A stretch of DNA of 64,000 bases from Cyclaneusma minus (lineage: Eukaryota; Ascomycota; Leotiomycetes; Marthamycetales; Marthamycetaceae), in NCBI GenBank assembly GCA_037179335.1, contig JAKZHN010000015.1, forward strand, positions 682,001 to 746,000, written 5' to 3'. The notes beneath the pieces were generated by a model. The model saw only the letters and a list, made by a program, of their open reading frames with translations. It ran no database searches and had not been told where the DNA came from. Positions 42,771-57,323 of this stretch are shown here, piece after piece (positions within the stretch are counted from its first letter, which is position 1; each line of letters begins with the position of its first letter). The position numbers were made by a program, and so were the translations under genes.

Positions 42771-42988
42771 TGTTGGTATCTATCACAAATATAGGGATAA
42801 GATATAGAATATAAAGGCCCGTGCGTAGATTATTTAATATATTGTTAATTATATCTAGAAAGCAAAGGTGGTTGGCGCGTAGGTGCTAAAGGCATTCCCA
42901 TTTCTTGGCGCTAGCCAGCCCAGAGCCTTTAACGCTCCGGTGCCGGGCCAGTAAATAGCTCGTGCACTAATTGCTGCGAAAATTAATA
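42771..42988 (-). repeat. Left LTR of element B
   Basis: 218 bp, starting TGTTGGTATC. It still holds GC-rich islands (GGCGCTAGCCAGCCCAGAGC, GGTGCCGGGCC). Confidence 0.88.
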
Positions 42989-45655
42989 TTGGATTTTTTT
43001 TTAATAAAATAAAATTAATAATTGCTGCAATTAAAAAATGCTTTCTTATTTTTTATCCTTTTCAAAACTAAGCTAATTTGCTTTTTCTTATTTAATTTTT
43101 TTTTTCTTTTAAACGATTTACCCATTTTTTAATTTTAATTTTAATATAATTAATAAAAATAAAAGTTTTCAATGCTTTATTTAATATAGCCTTAATTATT
43201 AAATTGGCTAGGTTATTATTTTTATAAATCTGTTTTATTTTTTGAAATTCCCGTTTTTTATAGCTTTAATATAAATATAAAATATTTACCATTAGCGTTT
43301 TTTTTTGTTATAATTTTTAGCTTAATTAAATACTTATATAAGCTTAAAAAATTTGTATAAATAATAATAAAAATATTTTAAATATTAAGCTTTTTGGCAA
43401 TTATATTTAAAATAAAGAAAACCGCTATAGCTATATTTGTGTTTTACATTATAGTTAAAATTTTTAATACCAAAATAAATTTAATTACCCTTTTTAATTT
43501 AATAAATAATTAATAAAAAAGAATTCCAATTATGCTAAATTTACCAGCTTTTATAAAAAGAAAATTGCCAATATAATTATATAGCCTAGCTGGCTATTTA
43601 AATTTTTATTATTGGTAAAAAACCCGTTAATATAAATAAATAGCTTAAAAATATTTAAATTCAGAAATAAATAATTTGTTTTTTTAATATTATTTATGCA
43701 TTATTTAAACTTTTTATTTAAGGCTTTAATTGTTTTAATTGGTTTTTAATATTAGACTGCAATAAAAAAAATTAATTTTTTTTTTGGTTAAATAATTAAA
43801 TATATAAAGCCGGCTCTGGCTTTTTTCTAAATATAATAGGCCTTTATATTTAAAGCTTTTAAATTTATAAATTTTAGGGTTAAATTTTGGCTTTTTTAAA
43901 TAATTATAATTTTATTTTCTATTTTGATAATAATATATTTATTAAAAATAAATAGGGTATTTTTAAAAAGCTTGGTTTTTGGCTTAACTTTAAATTTAAT
44001 TTTAAATAGCTTATTTTTTTTATTAAATTATATTTTGCGGGCCAGAGCCAATATATCATTAATTTAAAGCCCTATTAAAGCAAATATTTTGGGATTTTTT
44101 TTTAAATAAAAAAAATAAAAAATAAAAAATAATATTTTTAAACCCAATTTTTTAATATAATGCTTTAAGTAAATAATATACCAATATAGCCCAAATTTTG
44201 CAATACTATAAAATGGCTTAAAAAAAATTATAATAATGCCAAAAAAAAATAATTTTTTTGGGCAATTAATAACAGATTTTTTTAAATAGCTTATTTTTAG
44301 CGTATAAACAAATTTGGATAATATTTTTAATAAATAAATTTAAATTATTTTATAAAAATAATATAAATAGCGCTAAAACTAAAATAATTTATTAACTAAT
44401 TTTTTAAATTATAAATAATTAAATAAAAATGGTATTTTTGCCGGCATTGCTATATTTTTAAATTACCAATTTTAATTTTTTATATAATATTAAGGTTTGT
44501 TTTTTAATTTCCTTAATTATTTTGCTATTAAATATCCGTTTTTGGTAAATAGCTTTATTATATATTTAAAATTTAAAAATACCTATTTTAAATAATGTTT
44601 TAATTTTAGCTTGATTTAATATTTTAAATAATTTACCCGAAATAAAAATTTTGCTTTTTTGGCATAATTAAAGGGCTAATATTATATTTGCTTTTTCTTT
44701 AAATAATATAAAAATTATATAAACCAAAAACCCATTTAATATATTGCAATAAAAATAGCATTATAAATTCTTTTTAAAAAATAGCATATTAGGAAAAAAG
44801 AATAGGTAAAATAAAACTATTTAGCTTCTAGCTTTTATATAAGAATTTTTGCTATTATTTTATTATTATTTTAAAAAAAAATATTTATTCAATTTCTTAT
44901 TTAATGGCCTGGGATTTAAAGGGCGGCCTTTTTTTTTGGAAATTAATAGGTTAAATAATGGATTTTTTTTGAATGTCCCCTTGGTTTGAATGGCTATTTG
45001 GAGAATTTTTTTGATAAATGCTTAAAAATTGGTTTTAATTCAGGCTTTGATTTAGATTTATTTATTTTTTATTTAAATAATTAAAATTATGTTTTTTTGG
45101 CTTGCTAAAATTAGCTGGGTAAATTGGCTTTTATTTTAAGCTATTTTCCAATTTAAATAGGTATATAAAAGTGCTTTTAAATTTAGCCGCTTTATAAGCC
45201 ATATTTAAAATAATTGTTTTACCCTTGATATTAATAATTTTATAGAAATAATTTTATTTTTATTTTGTTTTTAAATTAAAATTTTAAAATCTGGTAATAG
45301 CTGCTTAATATTTAGAATATTAGAATCATTGCGTAATTTAAGCGTTTGGCTAATAAATTTTTTGATATAAATTTTTTTAATTTTTTTAATAGCTTTTTGG
45401 ATTATTTTAAATTTTCTTAATATTAATGGTAATGGTAGAGATATAAATATAAGCCTAAAATATATGCTATATATCAATAAAATAGATATTAAGCCATTAG
45501 GGCCAATTATATTATTTATAGCTTTTATAGCTATTTGCAAAACCAGTTTTTTTAAAAGCTTTGGAAGGCTGGATTTTATAATATTAAAGGCATGCTGAAA
45601 AATGGTATAATAGTATTTATTTTTGCTAAAGCTGTAATATGCTTTTACTAATATT

Positions 45656-45869
45656 TATTAAAGTGTCCCCGAGGCAGTCCAAAGGGCCGAATTGGAGTGG
45701 TGCGGGCCCGGAGCTTTATGGAGCTCCGGGCACGGGACCCATTTACGCCCCTGGTATATGCGCTAAGCGAAAAAGCTATTTATATATTTATATTTGTAAA
45801 ATAGCTTTTTTCTTTTTCTTAATTATTTAATATATATTTAAAGAAATTAATTCGCATTGGCTTTTAATA
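45656..45869 (+). repeat. 5' LTR of A1
   Basis: 214 bp. It carries a perfect 10-bp hairpin (GCCCGGAGCT at 45706-45715 against AGCTCCGGGC at 45722-45731). The second half is A/T-converted. Confidence 0.9.
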
Positions 45870-45904
45870 AATTATAATTATTAATATATAATATTATATT
45901 AATA

Positions 45905-46080
45905 ATATTGCAAATGCTATATTTGCAATTTTTTTATAAATGCTATATTTGCTTGCAAATATTATATTCGCTATTAAATAAATAAACATTTTGCAAATGC
46001 TATATTTGCTATTAAATAAATATTTTTGCAAATGCTATATTTGCAGCCAATAATAAATATTATATTTGCAATATTAATTA
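45905..46080. repeat. Array of GCAAATGCTATATTTGC-like motifs behind the 5' LTR of A1
   Basis: About six copies of a near-palindromic 17-18 nt motif, some as ATAAATGCTATATTTGC or with CG-to-TA-type changes. The same array is present in A2 at 57360-57500. Confidence 0.8.
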
Positions 46081-49000
46081 TTATTTTTAATTTATTTTAT
46101 TAATATAAAAAATTGGTTAAATTTTATTATTAAATTGTTTGCTTTTTGCTATTATATTATTATTTTTTATATTTGCTATATTTTAAAATATAAAAAAGGC
46201 CGCTTTTATTTTTATTTATAATAATTAATATAATTAATTTATTATGATAAAAATATATTTCCAAACTAAACAGCTATAATATATAATAAAAATTATATTA
46301 AATAATTTTAAAATTAAAGCCAATATTATAATTAATATTGGCTAGCAAATTATTTTTTAAAAATAGCTAAAAATAAAATATTTGGCCAATAATTTAAAAG
46401 CTTGCTATTAAATTTATATTTGTTTTAATTAATTAAATTAAGAATTAATTAATATAAAAGGCTATTTTGCAAATATATAAAAGCTTTTTAAAAATAAATA
46501 TTAAATTATTATTAATTTTACTATAAATTTCTATATTAAAAAAATTGCCAATTATTTTTAAAAAGCCAATAGCATAATTAAAGCTTTATAAATAAAGCTT
46601 TTTATTTTCTAATATAAAATTATTTAAAATAGCCCTAATTATATATTTATATATGTTAAAGCTTTTGTTTTTGCTATTTCCTTTTAATTTCTTTTGCAAA
46701 TTATACTATTATTAAAAATATTATTATTAATTAAAATAATTTTTCATAATTAAAAAAATAAATTTATTATATAAAAAAAATTAATTTTAAAGCTTAAATT
46801 TTTTTTATATTGCTTAATTTTAAAAAAGCAAAAATAATAAATAAAAAGCCACAGCATTTTGCAATAATTATTAGCTATTTAAAAATAGCAATAATAATAA
46901 TAATGGCTTTATTTATTATTGCTGGCTATACTTTTTTATAAGAATTTAAAATATAAACTTAATAAATGCCTATTTTTTTCTATAATTAAAAAAATATTTT
47001 AAAATATTTTTTTAACAAATATTATTAAATTATTTGCAATTTTCTTTTAAAAAAAAGGCTTATTTAATTATTGCAAATAAATAGCTAATTGCAAATGCGG
47101 CCGCAAATTTAAATTTAAATTTCGAAAAAAAAAAAATACGGGCTATATTATTTAAAATTTTATTAATTATATTGGTAAAAGTTTTAAATTTAAATAAATT
47201 GCCAATTTTAATGCAATATTATATATAATTAATTTTTATTTATTTTCTAAACTTATAATATCTTATATTTAAAAAGCTATTAAAATAAAGAAAAAATATT
47301 TATATTTTAATTAAATTAATACCATTTTAATAAAAATTTAGTTGAAAAAATGTTTTTTTAAAAATATTTTATATATTTTAAGGCTTGGTATTAATTTATT
47401 TTCAAATAAAAACAAATATTAAAACAATTTATTGGGCAATTTTAATAGTTGGATTATATATTTTAAAAGCCCAATTAATTAAAAAATTATTTTTAAAGCT
47501 TTTATATAAAAAAATATATATATTATAAATTTTATAATTAATTTAGCCTTATTTATATTGGTAATAAAATATATTAAAAATATAGCTGACATTTTAATTG
47601 CTTTAGCGGCCAAAATAATTAAAATTAATAAAATTAATAAAAGTGCTATAAAAAGAGCTAATTTAAAAAAAGCCAAGCAATAAATCCAGTTTTAAAATTA
47701 TATTTTAAATAATTTATATATATAGATTTTGCCAAAATTAAATAATTTCCCAATATAATTAATATTAAAAATATAATTATTTTTTTATTTATATTTTATT
47801 GCTATAAAACTTATATCATAAAAAAAATTATTAATAACATTTTCAAAAATTTAATTTTATATAAAAAAAAATTATTTTAATTAATTTATTTTAATATTGC
47901 CGGATTATGTTTTATAAACTTTTATAAAACATTATTATATAATACAAATTTTGAATAGCCGCAATCAAAAAAATATAAATCTTGCTATTTTAATTATAAA
48001 TAAATATTTATAGCCATTTTTTTATTTGGCGCACAAAAATTAAATTAAAATTAAACAAAAAATTTAAAATTATTAAATATAATAATATTAGTAAATTGGT
48101 TAAAAAACTTATTGCTTAAATAAAAATAAATAAAGTTTATTTTTAAAATATTATTTTTTATTTATTCTGGTAAAACTAATTTGCAAAATAAATTATTTAT
48201 ATTATAAAAAACAATATTATAATTATATTATATAACGCCTAGCTGCCTATTAAATTTTGGAAATTAATAGCTTAAGTAAAATTTTATTTAAAAAACCGCT
48301 TTAAATCCGGCCCGGAAATTAAAAATTGGAAAATAAATTTAAAAAAAGAATAAATTAAAAAGCTTATTTTGGCTAAGCATATTTAAATATAAAAATATAC
48401 AATTTGTCTTTATATTTTTTAAAAAAAGCTACCAGCTTATAGCCGTTAAGATAAGCCTTTTTCTTATTTTCGAAAATATATTTTAATCAATTATAATTTT
48501 AATATTATTAAGCAATTTTATTTATATTATTTTAATTTAAAAAAAATATATAATATAATAATGCAATAAAATAAATAAATTTGCAAAGGAATTTAAATTT
48601 TAAAATTTTAAAATAATTTTAATAGCCCGCAAAGCATTTTAAATATTTTGCCTAAATGCTTATTTTCTGGCAAATTAATAAAGAAATAGCAGGCTAAATA
48701 AAAAGCTTAAAAGGCCAAATCTTTATAAAATATTTTTAAATTTAATTTCTGCAATAATTATCCCGGCATTTAATTTTTTTGGCTTTTTATAAAAAATAAA
48801 ACAAAGCTATTATTTACCCTAAATTTAAAAAGCCAAAAAGCCAATTTTTAAAAATTTAATTATTACCAATTTTGGCATATTTATAATATTATAATATAAT
48901 ATATTAAAAGCGCCTTAATAAAGCATGCCTATTAAGCCGTTAAATAAGCCAACTTTTATTTAAATTTTAATCCCTATAAATTTCTTTATTTTAAATAATT

Positions 49001-51043
49001 TTTTTATTTTAAATTTAATAAATTTCAATATTAATATAATACCGGCCTTTATTTTTATAATAAATAAAATAAATATTAATAGCGCTTATATTATAATCTC
49101 CGCTTTATTTAAAAAGATTCTTTTTTTAAAATTAATAACCGAAAATACCCAAAATAAAATATAATTAAAGCCAAAAAGATTTATTAAAGCCGTTTTTTTA
49201 AAGCATTTATTGCTTTTATAGCTGCAAATAAAAAAAAAATCTATATAAATTGGCCTATATTATAATTAAAATTTATAATAGTTTTATTTCGCAAAATTAT
49301 AAAATAGCTATTTTGAATTTTTTATATAAAAATTAATAAAAAAAGGCTATTATAAAAAAAATATAATATTAATTGCCAATAATATATAATTTAAAATTGC
49401 TATAAATATTGCTTTTAATTTAATTTTTATTAAATAAATATTTATTATTAAAATAAATCCAAATAATAATATAAATAAATATAAAGCCCATTTAATTATT
49501 AAAAGAAATTAAATTTATAAAAAAAGAAATTTCGATATTTGTTTTTTATTATTTGCATAAATAGTTTATATATTATTTTGATAATTATAATTTGGCAGAA
49601 TTTTAAATGCCATTATTTTAATATTAAAAATGCATTTATTAAAGCTAATTTAAAAAAATTAATATATTTGGCTTTTCTAAATAATATTATAATAAAACCA
49701 AAAAATATTTTTTAATTAAATAAAAATTTATATAGCTTAAAGCAAGCCGCTAAAAATTAAAATTGCATTTTAAAAGCCGAAATAATTAAGCTAGATTTTA
49801 AATAAAATTTTAGCAATTTTTATTTATTTACCCGCAAAGCTACCAATATAATTTTTTTAATTTATATTAATAATATTATTGCAACAGCAAAAATAATTAA
49901 AAAATTAAACAAATTTTTTGCCAATTTCTTTTTCCGTTTTATAGCCAAGAATTTGGGGAAAATTAAAAAAATCCTAAATATATAAATTATTAAAAATGAA
50001 TTGGTCAAAATTTTGTAAATTAATCAAAAGCAATATATTAATAGTTTTTATATTAAATTCAAATTTTTGCAAAATAAAAAAAACCTTTATATTATTTTAA
50101 TAGCCAATAAAAATAAAGCAATTAAGCCGGCTTAAAATAATAAAAAACGGACAAAAATTATTTTTTTTTAAAAAAAGCTAAACAAAATTATATATATTAT
50201 AATTTTTATTTAATTTAATATTTTCTTTGCAGCTGGCAAATTAGCATAATTTACAATAAATTTTTGCAAATAGCATAATATTAATATAATATAATTGCTT
50301 TGCTATTTAAAATTTATAGCTAGCCAAAAAATTAAATATAGGCTAAATAAATCAAAAAATTTACAAATTGATAATAATGCATTTTATAAGCCGTTATTAA
50401 ATCAAAAAAGCATTAATAAATTAATAGCTATATTGCTTAATAATCCCGTTTTATAATTTAACCGCAAATAAAAAAGCATTATTATATTTATTTATAAAGC
50501 TAAATATATAGCAATTGCAGCAAATGCTAAATAAAATTAATAAATAGCTTAAATTTTAAAAAATTTAAAATTTAAAAAATTAATAAAATAAAATTATATT
50601 ATATAAATATAAAAACAAATAACCAAAATAATATTGTTTTTATAAAAAAGATTTAGTTTTATAAAAAGTCCAAATTTATTAATATAATATTTTATTTTAT
50701 TTAAAAGCTAGAAAATAATTGAAAATAATAAACCACCTATATTTAAATACAAAATATAATAGCAAATGGTTTTATTAAGGCTTTAAACCAAATTTAATTT
50801 ACTAAATTTAAAAAGCTTTTAAAATTAAATATAATTTTGGAAAAAATAATAATAATATAAATATTAAATATAAAAAAAAAGCTTAAACAATATGATTTTT
50901 TATATTATTTTTCTTACTTTAAATAAAATAAAATCTCAAATTATTATAAAATTTTATACCAAAATAAAATTTTATTATAAAATTTTATATTAAAAAAAAC
51001 TCGGTTTTAAAGAAATTTAAATAGCCATTAAATTTAGGAAAAA

Positions 51044-51257
51044 TATTAAAATATTCCCAAGGCGGTCCAAAAGGCCAAATCGGAGTAATGCAAGCCCGGA
51101 GCTCTATAAAGCTCCGGGCACGGGACCCACTCACGCCCCTGGCATATGCGCTAAGCGAGAGAGCCACCCACACACCTATATTCGTAGAATAGCTCTCTCC
51201 TCCTTTTTAGTTACTTAATATACACTCAAGGGGACCAGCCCGCGTTGGTTTCTAACA
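51044..51257 (+). repeat. 3' LTR of A1, almost free of A/T conversion
   Basis: 214 bp. It keeps long GC-rich runs that its partner at 45656 has lost in its second half (for instance GAGAGAGCCACCCACACACC and GGGGACCAGCCCGCG). The hairpin arms are at 51094-51103 and 51110-51119. It ends TTTCTAACA. Confidence 0.9.
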
Positions 51258-54200
51258 ATATTAATTTAATTTAAATGCCTAGGAAATTTAATTTTTATTT
51301 AAACTTTTTTATAAATTCAATATTACTATTATAAATTATATGGTTAAATAATTTTAAATAAATATTAATTTATATTATTTTAACCGTTTTTCAAATATAT
51401 TGGGCTGTTTTTTTATTAAGAAGTTTGGCAGTTTAATATTTAATAGCTATATTTATTATATATATTATTATTTTATTATTTAGCCAGAAAAAATTTATAA
51501 TAATTTTAGTATTAAATTTTTTTTTAAAATTAATTTTAAATTTGCTTGATCTTTTTTTATTAAATTAATAATTTAAATAGAATTTTGCAATTTTTTTTGA
51601 AAATTTTGCGGTTAAAATTCTTATTGGCTTTATTTAATATAGCTGCAAGCTTTGAAATACTGGTATAGCTATATTTAATATAAATTTTTTTAAATTTAAT
51701 TTTATTTAAAATGGCTATAATGCTATATTTTTGTTTTTGGGAAAAAGTTAAAAATTATAAATAACCCTATTTGTATTTTACAATTATTTTTAATTTGCTT
51801 TAAATTATAATATTTTAAAAATTATTAAATTTAAGGCGGAATTTGTTTATTTTAATTAAATAAAGAAAAAATAATATATCATTTAAAATAATGTAAAAGG
51901 GGATTATTTTAAATTAAATAAAAATATTGGCTATTTTCAAAATATTAAATGGTTTTCTATTTTTAAATAAAATAAAATGGGCATTTTTAGCAATTTTATT
52001 AAGCTGAAATTCTGATATAATATTTTATAAAGCCTTAAATTAAAATAGGCTAGCTATATAAAACCCAGCAGCTTTATTGTTAAGGAGAAGTTTTTAAAAT
52101 AGTTTTAAAATATAGCGTTTTTTAATTATAAAAATATTTTAAATAAAAACCGGTATTCTTTTTTATTTAGAATTAAAAAAATTAAATAAATAAACAAATA
52201 GGCAACAGCTTGTTTATTTGAAATTTCTATAGCCAATTGGGTATTAATTGGGTTAAAATTATTTATAAAATAAATATTATCTTTAAATAAATTTGAATTA
52301 TGGTTATTTTTTACAAATTTTTAAATTGCAAAAGCTGAAAAAACAGGGTATTATTAAGCTGTTTTTAAAATAATTTTTAAAATAATAAAATAATATATTG
52401 CATTTTGATATTTATTAAAATTAAAATTAGAAGGCTTATTAGAAAAAGAACCAGAATTAGGCTTATTAAAAAAATCGTTTTTATAAATATTTTGCATTAT
52501 AATAATAATAAGCTTTAAATTATTATAAAATTGTTTATTTATAATAATACCATTATTTATTCTTTTCATATTTACCAAAAATATATAATATATTTATTTG
52601 GTATTAATTTTGCCGTATTTTTAAATCGTATTTTTAAATTGGTTATAATATTCTTTTTGTTTTAATTTATATATTTAGTAAATTAATACTTGGGATTTTT
52701 ATATATAGTTTTTTTATAATTTTAGCGGTTTTTAAATTTACTATTTGCTTTATTATTAAAGCCATTATTGGATTTAAAATTATTATTTTTATAATTATCT
52801 ATTTCATTATTTTTACCAAATTTAAATTTATTAAAATTATTTTTATTTCCAAAATTTCTATTATTATATTTGAAATTATAGAAATTTTTATTATTATAAA
52901 ATTGATTTGGAGAGTTTTGGTAATTATATAAATTAATATAAATATAAAATTAATTTAAAGCAACTCTTATTTTAATTTTGTTATAAATAGCAAATTTAAT
53001 TTAAGCTGCAAAGGCCTTATATTTTTATTGGGTATTAATTGGGATATTTTTAAATTTAAAAATACCTTTACAGCTTTTGTATAGCTAATCCCTTAATATT
53101 TAATTATTTCAATAAGCTGGATTAAAAATCGGCTGCAAATTCTTTAAGCTTTTTAGCATAAATTTAAGGCATTTTAATTTTGATTTATTTAAGTATTTTT
53201 AAAAGATTTTTAGCAGCTTTATGTTATTTTATATATTTCAATATTTAAAACGGTTGATTTCCGTTTTAAAATTTATTTTGGTATAATAATAAAGCTTTTT
53301 AAAATTGTATTTATAATTTTATAAATTCCAATTATAATATTCTTTAGCTTTATTTTTAAATATGCATAAATAGGCCCTTAGGTAATTTTTAGCTGGAATG
53401 CCAGCTTTATTGTATATGTTATAAAATCGGGCTAATTTGATATTTGAAATATTTATTAATTTACCATTATACTGGGTTTTATTTTAATAAATTTTGCTTA
53501 AATTTAAAATACGCTTATGCAATCAATTTATTGCTGCAAAAGGCTATATTTTTGCCTATGCTATACCTGGCTATGCTATGCCTAAATAAGCTGTACCCGG
53601 CTATATATTTGGGGTTTATTATGGTGTTATAGCAGGCTATGCTGTGGCAAGAACATTCTATAGGGCTCTTGGCGGTTAAAAAATATAATATTATTTTTGG
53701 GTTCCCGATAAAAAAAGCGGTTTGCTATTCCGAGAAGGAATTAACTAGCTATAAAGCTGAAGCTAAATCTGAGAAAATGGCATTTTTTAATATAATGCAT
53801 TACCTATTTTTGAAAATAAAAACCTTTAAGAAATCTTAGGGTATTATTGTTTTTGGCCTTAACATTTGTTAATAATGGCTGCAGCTATAATTGCAATTGC
53901 AGCATTAATTAAATTATTATGGCTTAATTTTTTAAATTTGGATTTTAAAAAAATAAAATATGCTAATTTTCCAAATTTTATAAATTGCTTAATGCTAATT
54001 TTAATTTTATTTTTGTAAAAATTTTCCGTTTTTTATTTAAATTTGATATTATTGAATTGCTTGAATAATTTTGCCGAAGGGAAATTTGCTATAAAAGGCT
54101 ATTGGATTTATTTTTATTCTTATTTTTAAAAAGACTTTTTTAAATATTTAATTTTTAAATAATTTAATTAAATGGGCCTTTTAAAATCCAATTTTTTAAG

Positions 54201-55330
54201 AAGCTATAAAAGGGGAAGGCTTTCCCTATATGTCTTTAAATATCCTTTTAAAATTTGGATTTTTAAAATTTGCTTTATTTCTGGTTGCAATTTTTTTTTG
54301 GCTATTTAGCTGGTTGCTGTTTTTAAATAATATGGGCCAATTATGGTAAAATATAATGCTTATTTCCCGTTAATATATAAATACCATTATTACGCAAATG
54401 GTTTTTAATAAAGCGTTGGGATTTCGTTATTTCCAAAGCAAATAGGCTTTATATTTATTTCTTAAAATATTTTTTAAAATTTAATTATACAGCTTTTTTA
54501 TATATTTTTTATATTTAAATGCTATATTAATTAAATAGACATGCATTAATTATAAAAATAATATATATTAATTTATTTTGCAGGCTAAAACTACATAAAT
54601 TATAGCCCTTAGCAAGGAATTTATAAAATTCTGGAATATAGAAAAAAGGGTCCGGTAGCGGAATAAAAGAAAAAGAATTGGGATTGCTAAAGCTTTTGGA
54701 GCTTTTAAATTTATCTATTATGCCAGGCATAATAGTGTATTTTAAAATATCTAATTGCGCAATAATTGCGCTATGGAATATTTTTTTTTGGAAGGAAATT
54801 TTAATCTTGCAAAAGAATCTTCAAAGAAGGTAGAATAGCAATTTGTCGGAGGAAGGGGATTGCGCTAAAATCCAGCTATGCCAAAAGGCTAAAACTAAAC
54901 TGCGCAATATTATTTTTAAAGCTGGGCAGGAGCTTAAAGCTTGAGTCAAATCTAAATAATCAAAATTTAAATAATACAAATCTAGGTAAGTAAATCTAAA
55001 TAAACAAAATAAAGATAAATCTTATAAAATAGAAGTGAAAGGGCGGGAAGAATGGATAATTCTCTGCTGGGCAAAAGCTTGAAATCGGAGGACTGCGCTT
55101 CAAAGGAGCTATAATCTAAATACCTGGCAAGAAAAATCTCGTTTATATACACGCCAAGTCTTTTATAATATTTAAATGGCCGTAATGGACGCAGCTTTAA
55201 TCAAAATTAAAGCTTTGGATTCCCATTTATTTACGCAAAAAAGCCCGCTAATATAGCAATGCGCAATTGCTAAAGCTACTTTTTTTAAAAATAAATCTTG
55301 CTTTTTTGCGTTTAAAAAAACTCTAATTAA

Positions 55331-55548
55331 TATTGGTATTTACTACAAATATAAAAATAAAATATAGGGCATAAAAGCATATATATAATTTATTCGATAT
55401 ACTATTAATTATATCTAGGGAGCAAAAATGGCTGGCGCATGGGTGCTAAAGGCATTCCCACTTCTTGGCGCTAGCCAGCTCGGAGCCCTCAGCGCTCCGG
55501 TGCCGGGCCAATAGGTGGCCCGTGCGCTGACTGCTGCGGGAACTGATA
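55331..55548 (-). repeat. Right LTR of element B
   Basis: 218 bp, less A/T-converted than the left copy. It includes CTTGGCGCTAGCCAGCTCGG and CGCTCCGGTGCCGGGCC. Confidence 0.88.
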
Positions 55549-57111
55549 CAAATTAATTTAACCTAAATTTATTTAATATGAATTTATTTAAATTAAATTT
55601 ATTTAATTTTGGCTTAATTAAGCTAAATTTAACTAAAAAGAAATGGGCTAAGCTGAATTTGGCTGAATTTAACCGTATTAGGGCTAATATAATGAAGGGT
55701 TTTAGGAAGCTATATTTGGAAATGGTGGTATAAATTATTTTTATTGCTGTTTTTAAATTTAATTTAAGGCTTTTGGAAAAAGCATTATATTTAAAGAAAT
55801 TAATTAATAAGGATTTTAAGGAAATGGTATTTTCTAAAACTAAAACATAGCTAAATATTATTATTTTTAATATTGCTATTTTGCAGCTTATTTTACAGCT
55901 TAAATTTTAAATAATTTGGCAATTTTATAAAGGGCTGCAATTGCAATTATAATAAATTGAGATTTTTATTTAAATTCTTTTTATTTGAAATTATACCTAA
56001 AAGCATTTTAAAGCCTTATTTAAAAGCCTGTTTAAATTTATTATATCCAAATTTTAAGCTTAATATAGCTAATTTTTCAATTTTAGTTTTTTTAATGCCT
56101 AAAGTTTTGTAAAAAAAAATTATATATTTTTTTAAATTAAAAAACTTCTGGCATTATTGAAAACTTTAAATATTTTGGCTGGAAATAGCTGAATTATAGT
56201 GATTTTAGGAATTATTAAAAGAATATTATCAATTTATTTTATTTATTGCTATTTTAAAAGGGCTTTAATTTTTGGCTTTATTTTAAATTATAAGTTAGGC
56301 TTTTTTAATTTGGCAATGCTAATAATGCTAATATTTTTATAGCTTGAATTTTTAAAATTAAAATACTTAAATTTTAAAAAAGCCATTAATTTAATAATAA
56401 ATGGCTTTTTTAAAATGCTATTGGCAATTTTTTTTTAAATTGGATTATTTCAATTAATATTGGCTTTTATTTTATTTAAATTTTAAGAATTTTATTTAAA
56501 TGGCTAATTTAAATTAGCTATATTGGTCAATTAAAAAAGGATTTTAATATTTTGTTTTTTATGTAAATAATTTTTTTTAAAATAATTGCAAACAATTTTT
56601 TTAATTTTTATATAGGCAATGGTAAATAAATTTTTATCCCATTTTTTAAATGCTTTTTAAAAGCTATTTTATATTTTTATACCTTATTTTTTTTAATTCA
56701 GCCATATTAATTAAAAAGCATAGGATTTATATTTTTTTTATATAAATAAAAGGCTTATTTTTAAAAACATAGCTAGGATAGGCATTATTATATTATTTCA
56801 AATTTATTTTTAAAATAAAATATAAAAATAAAAATGGCTTTTTAAAAGGCATTTTAATTATGGTATTAAATTGCGCTAAATGCGCATTAAAAAAATTATT
56901 TAAAAAAAAGGGAAATTTTAATTTAAATTTAAAAAGTTTAAATTTAAATAACTCAAATCTGAATTATATTTTTAAATATTTAAAATTGCAAATTAGGCTA
57001 TAGGATATATTAAAATAAAAACAGGAGGGTTATTAAAATAAGATATTTATTAAAAAAAGGCGCGCAGGAATTAAATAAATTTAAATTGCATTATATTTTT
57101 AAATAAGCTTG

Positions 57112-57323
57112 TATTGGAGTATCCCCAAGGCGGTCCAAAGGGCCAAATTGGAGCGGTGCGGGCCCGGAGCTTTATAAAGCTCCGAGCACGGGATTTATTT
57201 ACGCCCCTAATATATATGCTAAATAAGAAAGCCACCGATATATTTATATTTATAAAATAGTTTTTTCCTTTTTTTTAATTATTTAATATATTTAAAAAAA
57301 CCAATTTATATTAATTTTTAATA
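57112..57323 (+). repeat. 5' LTR of A2
   Basis: 212 bp. GC islands (GGCGGTCCAAAGGGCC, GGGCCCGGAGC) survive in the first half; the second half is A/T-converted. Confidence 0.85.

Larger units (their letters stand above)
45656..51257 (+). mobile_element. LTR retrotransposon A1 (Ty1/copia), inserted in B
   Basis: Two 214-bp LTRs (45656-45869, 51044-51257) are flanked by a perfect duplication ATATT (45651-45655, 51258-51262). The LTR ends correspond to the copia pattern TGTT..AACA after C/G-to-T/A erosion. Plus-strand remnants in order are reverse transcriptase with YINNIIATAKIIKKLNK-like sequence at 49863-49910, where the two Asp of the YVDD box read Asn, and RNase H at about 50370-50540 (DNNAFYKPLLNQKSINKL and later KAKYIAIAANAK), which matches the copia RNase H signature. 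No frame is intact. The site in B corresponds to about 40480 in C. Confidence 0.9.
42771..55548 (-). mobile_element. LTR retrotransposon B (same family as C), inserted in C and split by A1
   Basis: The LTRs of 218 bp each (42771-42988 and 55331-55548) open with TGTTGGTAT/TATTGGTAT and end in TAATA/TGATA. The flanking 5 bp are TAAAT (42766-42770) and CAAAT (55549-55553), one C-to-T apart, so they are a target duplication. The body is 42989-45655 and 51258-55330 and follows C along its whole length. Minus-strand remnants include the RNase H segment near 43640-43560, the post-integrase segment at 45540-45271 (IKAINNIIGPNGL), and a gag-like N-terminal frame at 54730-54527. The 53.5-55.5 kb part is visibly less A/T-converted than the rest. 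Confidence 0.87.
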
